From positions 1 through 6,702 of the forward strand of contig ASZN01000141.1 in the NCBI GenBank assembly GCA_000406005.1: a stretch of DNA of 6,702 nt, in the 5' to 3' direction. A program made the translations under genes and the position numbers. Source of the DNA: Candidatus Poribacteria bacterium WGA-3G. Lineage in GTDB: Bacteria > Poribacteria > WGA-4E > WGA-3G. The notes beneath the pieces are model-generated. The model saw nothing but the letters and a program-made list of their open reading frames with translations. It was not told where the DNA came from and did not search any database. Positions 5,938 to 6,702 of the stretch are shown here, one piece after another (position 1 is the stretch's first letter; every line of letters starts with the position of its first letter).

Positions 5938-5954
5938 GGCACACGGAGTGTGCC
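5938..5954 (-). terminator. Stem-loop just after the dehydrogenase stop codon
   Basis: GGCACAC (5938-5944) and GTGTGCC (5948-5954) are perfect complements around a 3-base loop, two bases beyond the TAG of the dehydrogenase gene. The stem is seven pairs and GC-rich. On the minus strand it is followed by GTAATCC rather than a U tract, so it is not a canonical intrinsic terminator. It may partly terminate, or protect the 3' end of the dehydrogenase mRNA, separating it from the lipoproteins. Confidence 0.45.
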
Positions 5955-5956
5955 TA

Positions 5957-6702
5957 CTACTTTAAGGGGACTTCAACGTTGAAACGCTCCGCGGCTTCGA
6001 CGAGTCGGTCCCAAGTCGGTTCCTCAATCGGTATACCTTCGCGGAGACGTTTCTCTCGGCTCCGTTCCTCGAATTCTCCGGGCACATAGATTTCGTCAAC
6101 ACCGGGTAATCGGGTAGATGACTTCACCCACTCCACGAGATAGGCGATCTCCTGCTCATAATCCGCCAAGTCGATGAAATCCTCAATTTTGATGGCGAAC
6201 ATAACAATCCCGCTGGCACCGCGTGTCGGTTTTTCGCGACTACATCCTGCCCAAGAGAGTCCGCCAGCGATGGCATCTATCATCACACCGAGTCCGAATC
6301 CTTTGTGTCCGAACTGGAAACCGCCAAGCGGCATAACGGCTGTGTCTTCTGAACGGTCACGGAACGCTTGCGGGTCTGTAATCGGATTGCCTTCGGTATC
6401 TATCATCCAACCCTCGGGTATGGGTTCACCGCGAGCGGTCTGAACAAGGAGTTTCCCACCTGCAACGACGCTGAGCGTCATATCGAGGAGTAGCGGTTCG
6501 CCGCCCTGACGCGGCACGGAGATGGCGACCGGGTTCGGTGGAAGTCTACGCGAGGTACCCCCGTGCGGATGCATGAAACGTCCGCCACCGTTGAGCAAGA
6601 CGATCCCGATCATACCAGCACGCGCTGCGATCGGTGGGTATTCACCCATCCGTCCGGCGTGTCCACACCGGTGTAAACCGACTGCACCGATGGTACAGGT
6701 TC
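5957..6702 (-). CDS. Malate/L-lactate dehydrogenase family (LDH2/MDH2) oxidoreductase, C-terminal part
   Basis: The reading frame is open to the right edge, so this is the last 248 codons of a protein usually near 350 residues. The ATG at 6647-6649 is internal: codons upstream still encode family sequence, including GLHRCGHAGRMGEY (6638-6679 region), which matches the conserved H-x-GR-x-GEY element. Further motifs, numbered from that internal Met, are PPNPVAISVP (37-46), LLLDMTLSVVAGGKL (53-67), EGWMIDTEGNPITDP (79-93) and PLGGFQFGHKGFGLGVMIDAIAGG (107-130). The family reduces or oxidises 2-hydroxy acids such as malate, lactate, ureidoglycolate or 2,3-diketogulonate with NAD(P). The substrate cannot be told from this fragment; the N-terminal active-site region lies outside the window. 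It appears to be the promoter-proximal gene of the group that contains the two lipoproteins, though a stem-loop separates them. Confidence 0.9.
   Translation of the reverse strand, partial: TCTIGAVGLHRCGHAGRMGEYPPIAARAGMIGIVLLNGGGRFMHPHGGTSRRLPPNPVAISVPRQGGEPLLLDMTLSVVAGGKLLVQTARGEPIPEGWMIDTEGNPITDPQAFRDRSEDTAVMPLGGFQFGHKGFGLGVMIDAIAGGLSWAGCSREKPTRGASGIVMFAIKIEDFIDLADYEQEIAYLVEWVKSSTRLPGVDEIYVPGEFEERSREKRLREGIPIEEPTWDRLVEAAERFNVEVPLK

Noticed and set aside
5957..6649. The dehydrogenase as a complete 230-residue protein starting at 6649
   Set aside because: Family-conserved residues continue in frame upstream of that Met to the window edge, so it is internal and the gene is truncated by the window.

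Overview
All the coding sequence I can support lies on the minus strand, so the window reads from right to left: the 3' part of an LDH2-family dehydrogenase, two tandem paralogous lipoproteins, phoH, ybeY, a CorC/HlyC-type CBS membrane protein, tRNA-Pro(CGG), recO, and the 5' end of a secreted protein with a carboxypeptidase-regulatory-like (CarboxypepD_reg) fold. I see no plus-strand gene, mobile element, CRISPR array or phage gene.

The organism is a bacterium using sigma70-type promoters and ordinary Shine-Dalgarno sites, with lipoprotein signal peptides and moderate GC in genes against AT-rich intergenic DNA. The mix of a ybeZ-ybeY-ybeX-like core, LDH2 dehydrogenase, F5/8C-like lipoproteins and carboxypeptidase-regulatory-like secreted proteins is reminiscent of uncultured groups such as Candidatus Poribacteria. 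That placement is a low-confidence guess, because no ribosomal RNA is present.

Region by region (plus coordinates). 1-289: start of a secreted protein, with its own promoter inside the tail of recO. 377-1162: recO. 1199-1273: tRNA-Pro with a near-perfect consensus promoter at 1288-1316; recO has no promoter of its own that I can see and probably shares the tRNA transcript. 1274-1614: AT-rich noncoding DNA with a perfect 10-bp inverted repeat and a second minus-strand promoter. 1615-4451: phoH-ybeY-corC, the same order as E. coli ybeZ-ybeY-ybeX, tightly spaced and preceded by two promoter candidates. 4666-5889: two lipoprotein paralogues. 5957-6702: the dehydrogenase fragment, ending in a strong stem-loop.

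Functionally, phoH, ybeY and corC/ybeX form an RNA/ribosome maturation and metal-homeostasis module, and recO belongs to recombinational repair. In many bacteria recO lies near this module together with era, which is not seen here. The lipoprotein pair and the dehydrogenase appear to be a separate unit. No obviously new system is present. The best leads are the lipoprotein paralogue pair, an in-frame 12-residue tandem duplication in YbeY next to its metal-binding helix, and three consecutive genes that all appear to start with TTG.
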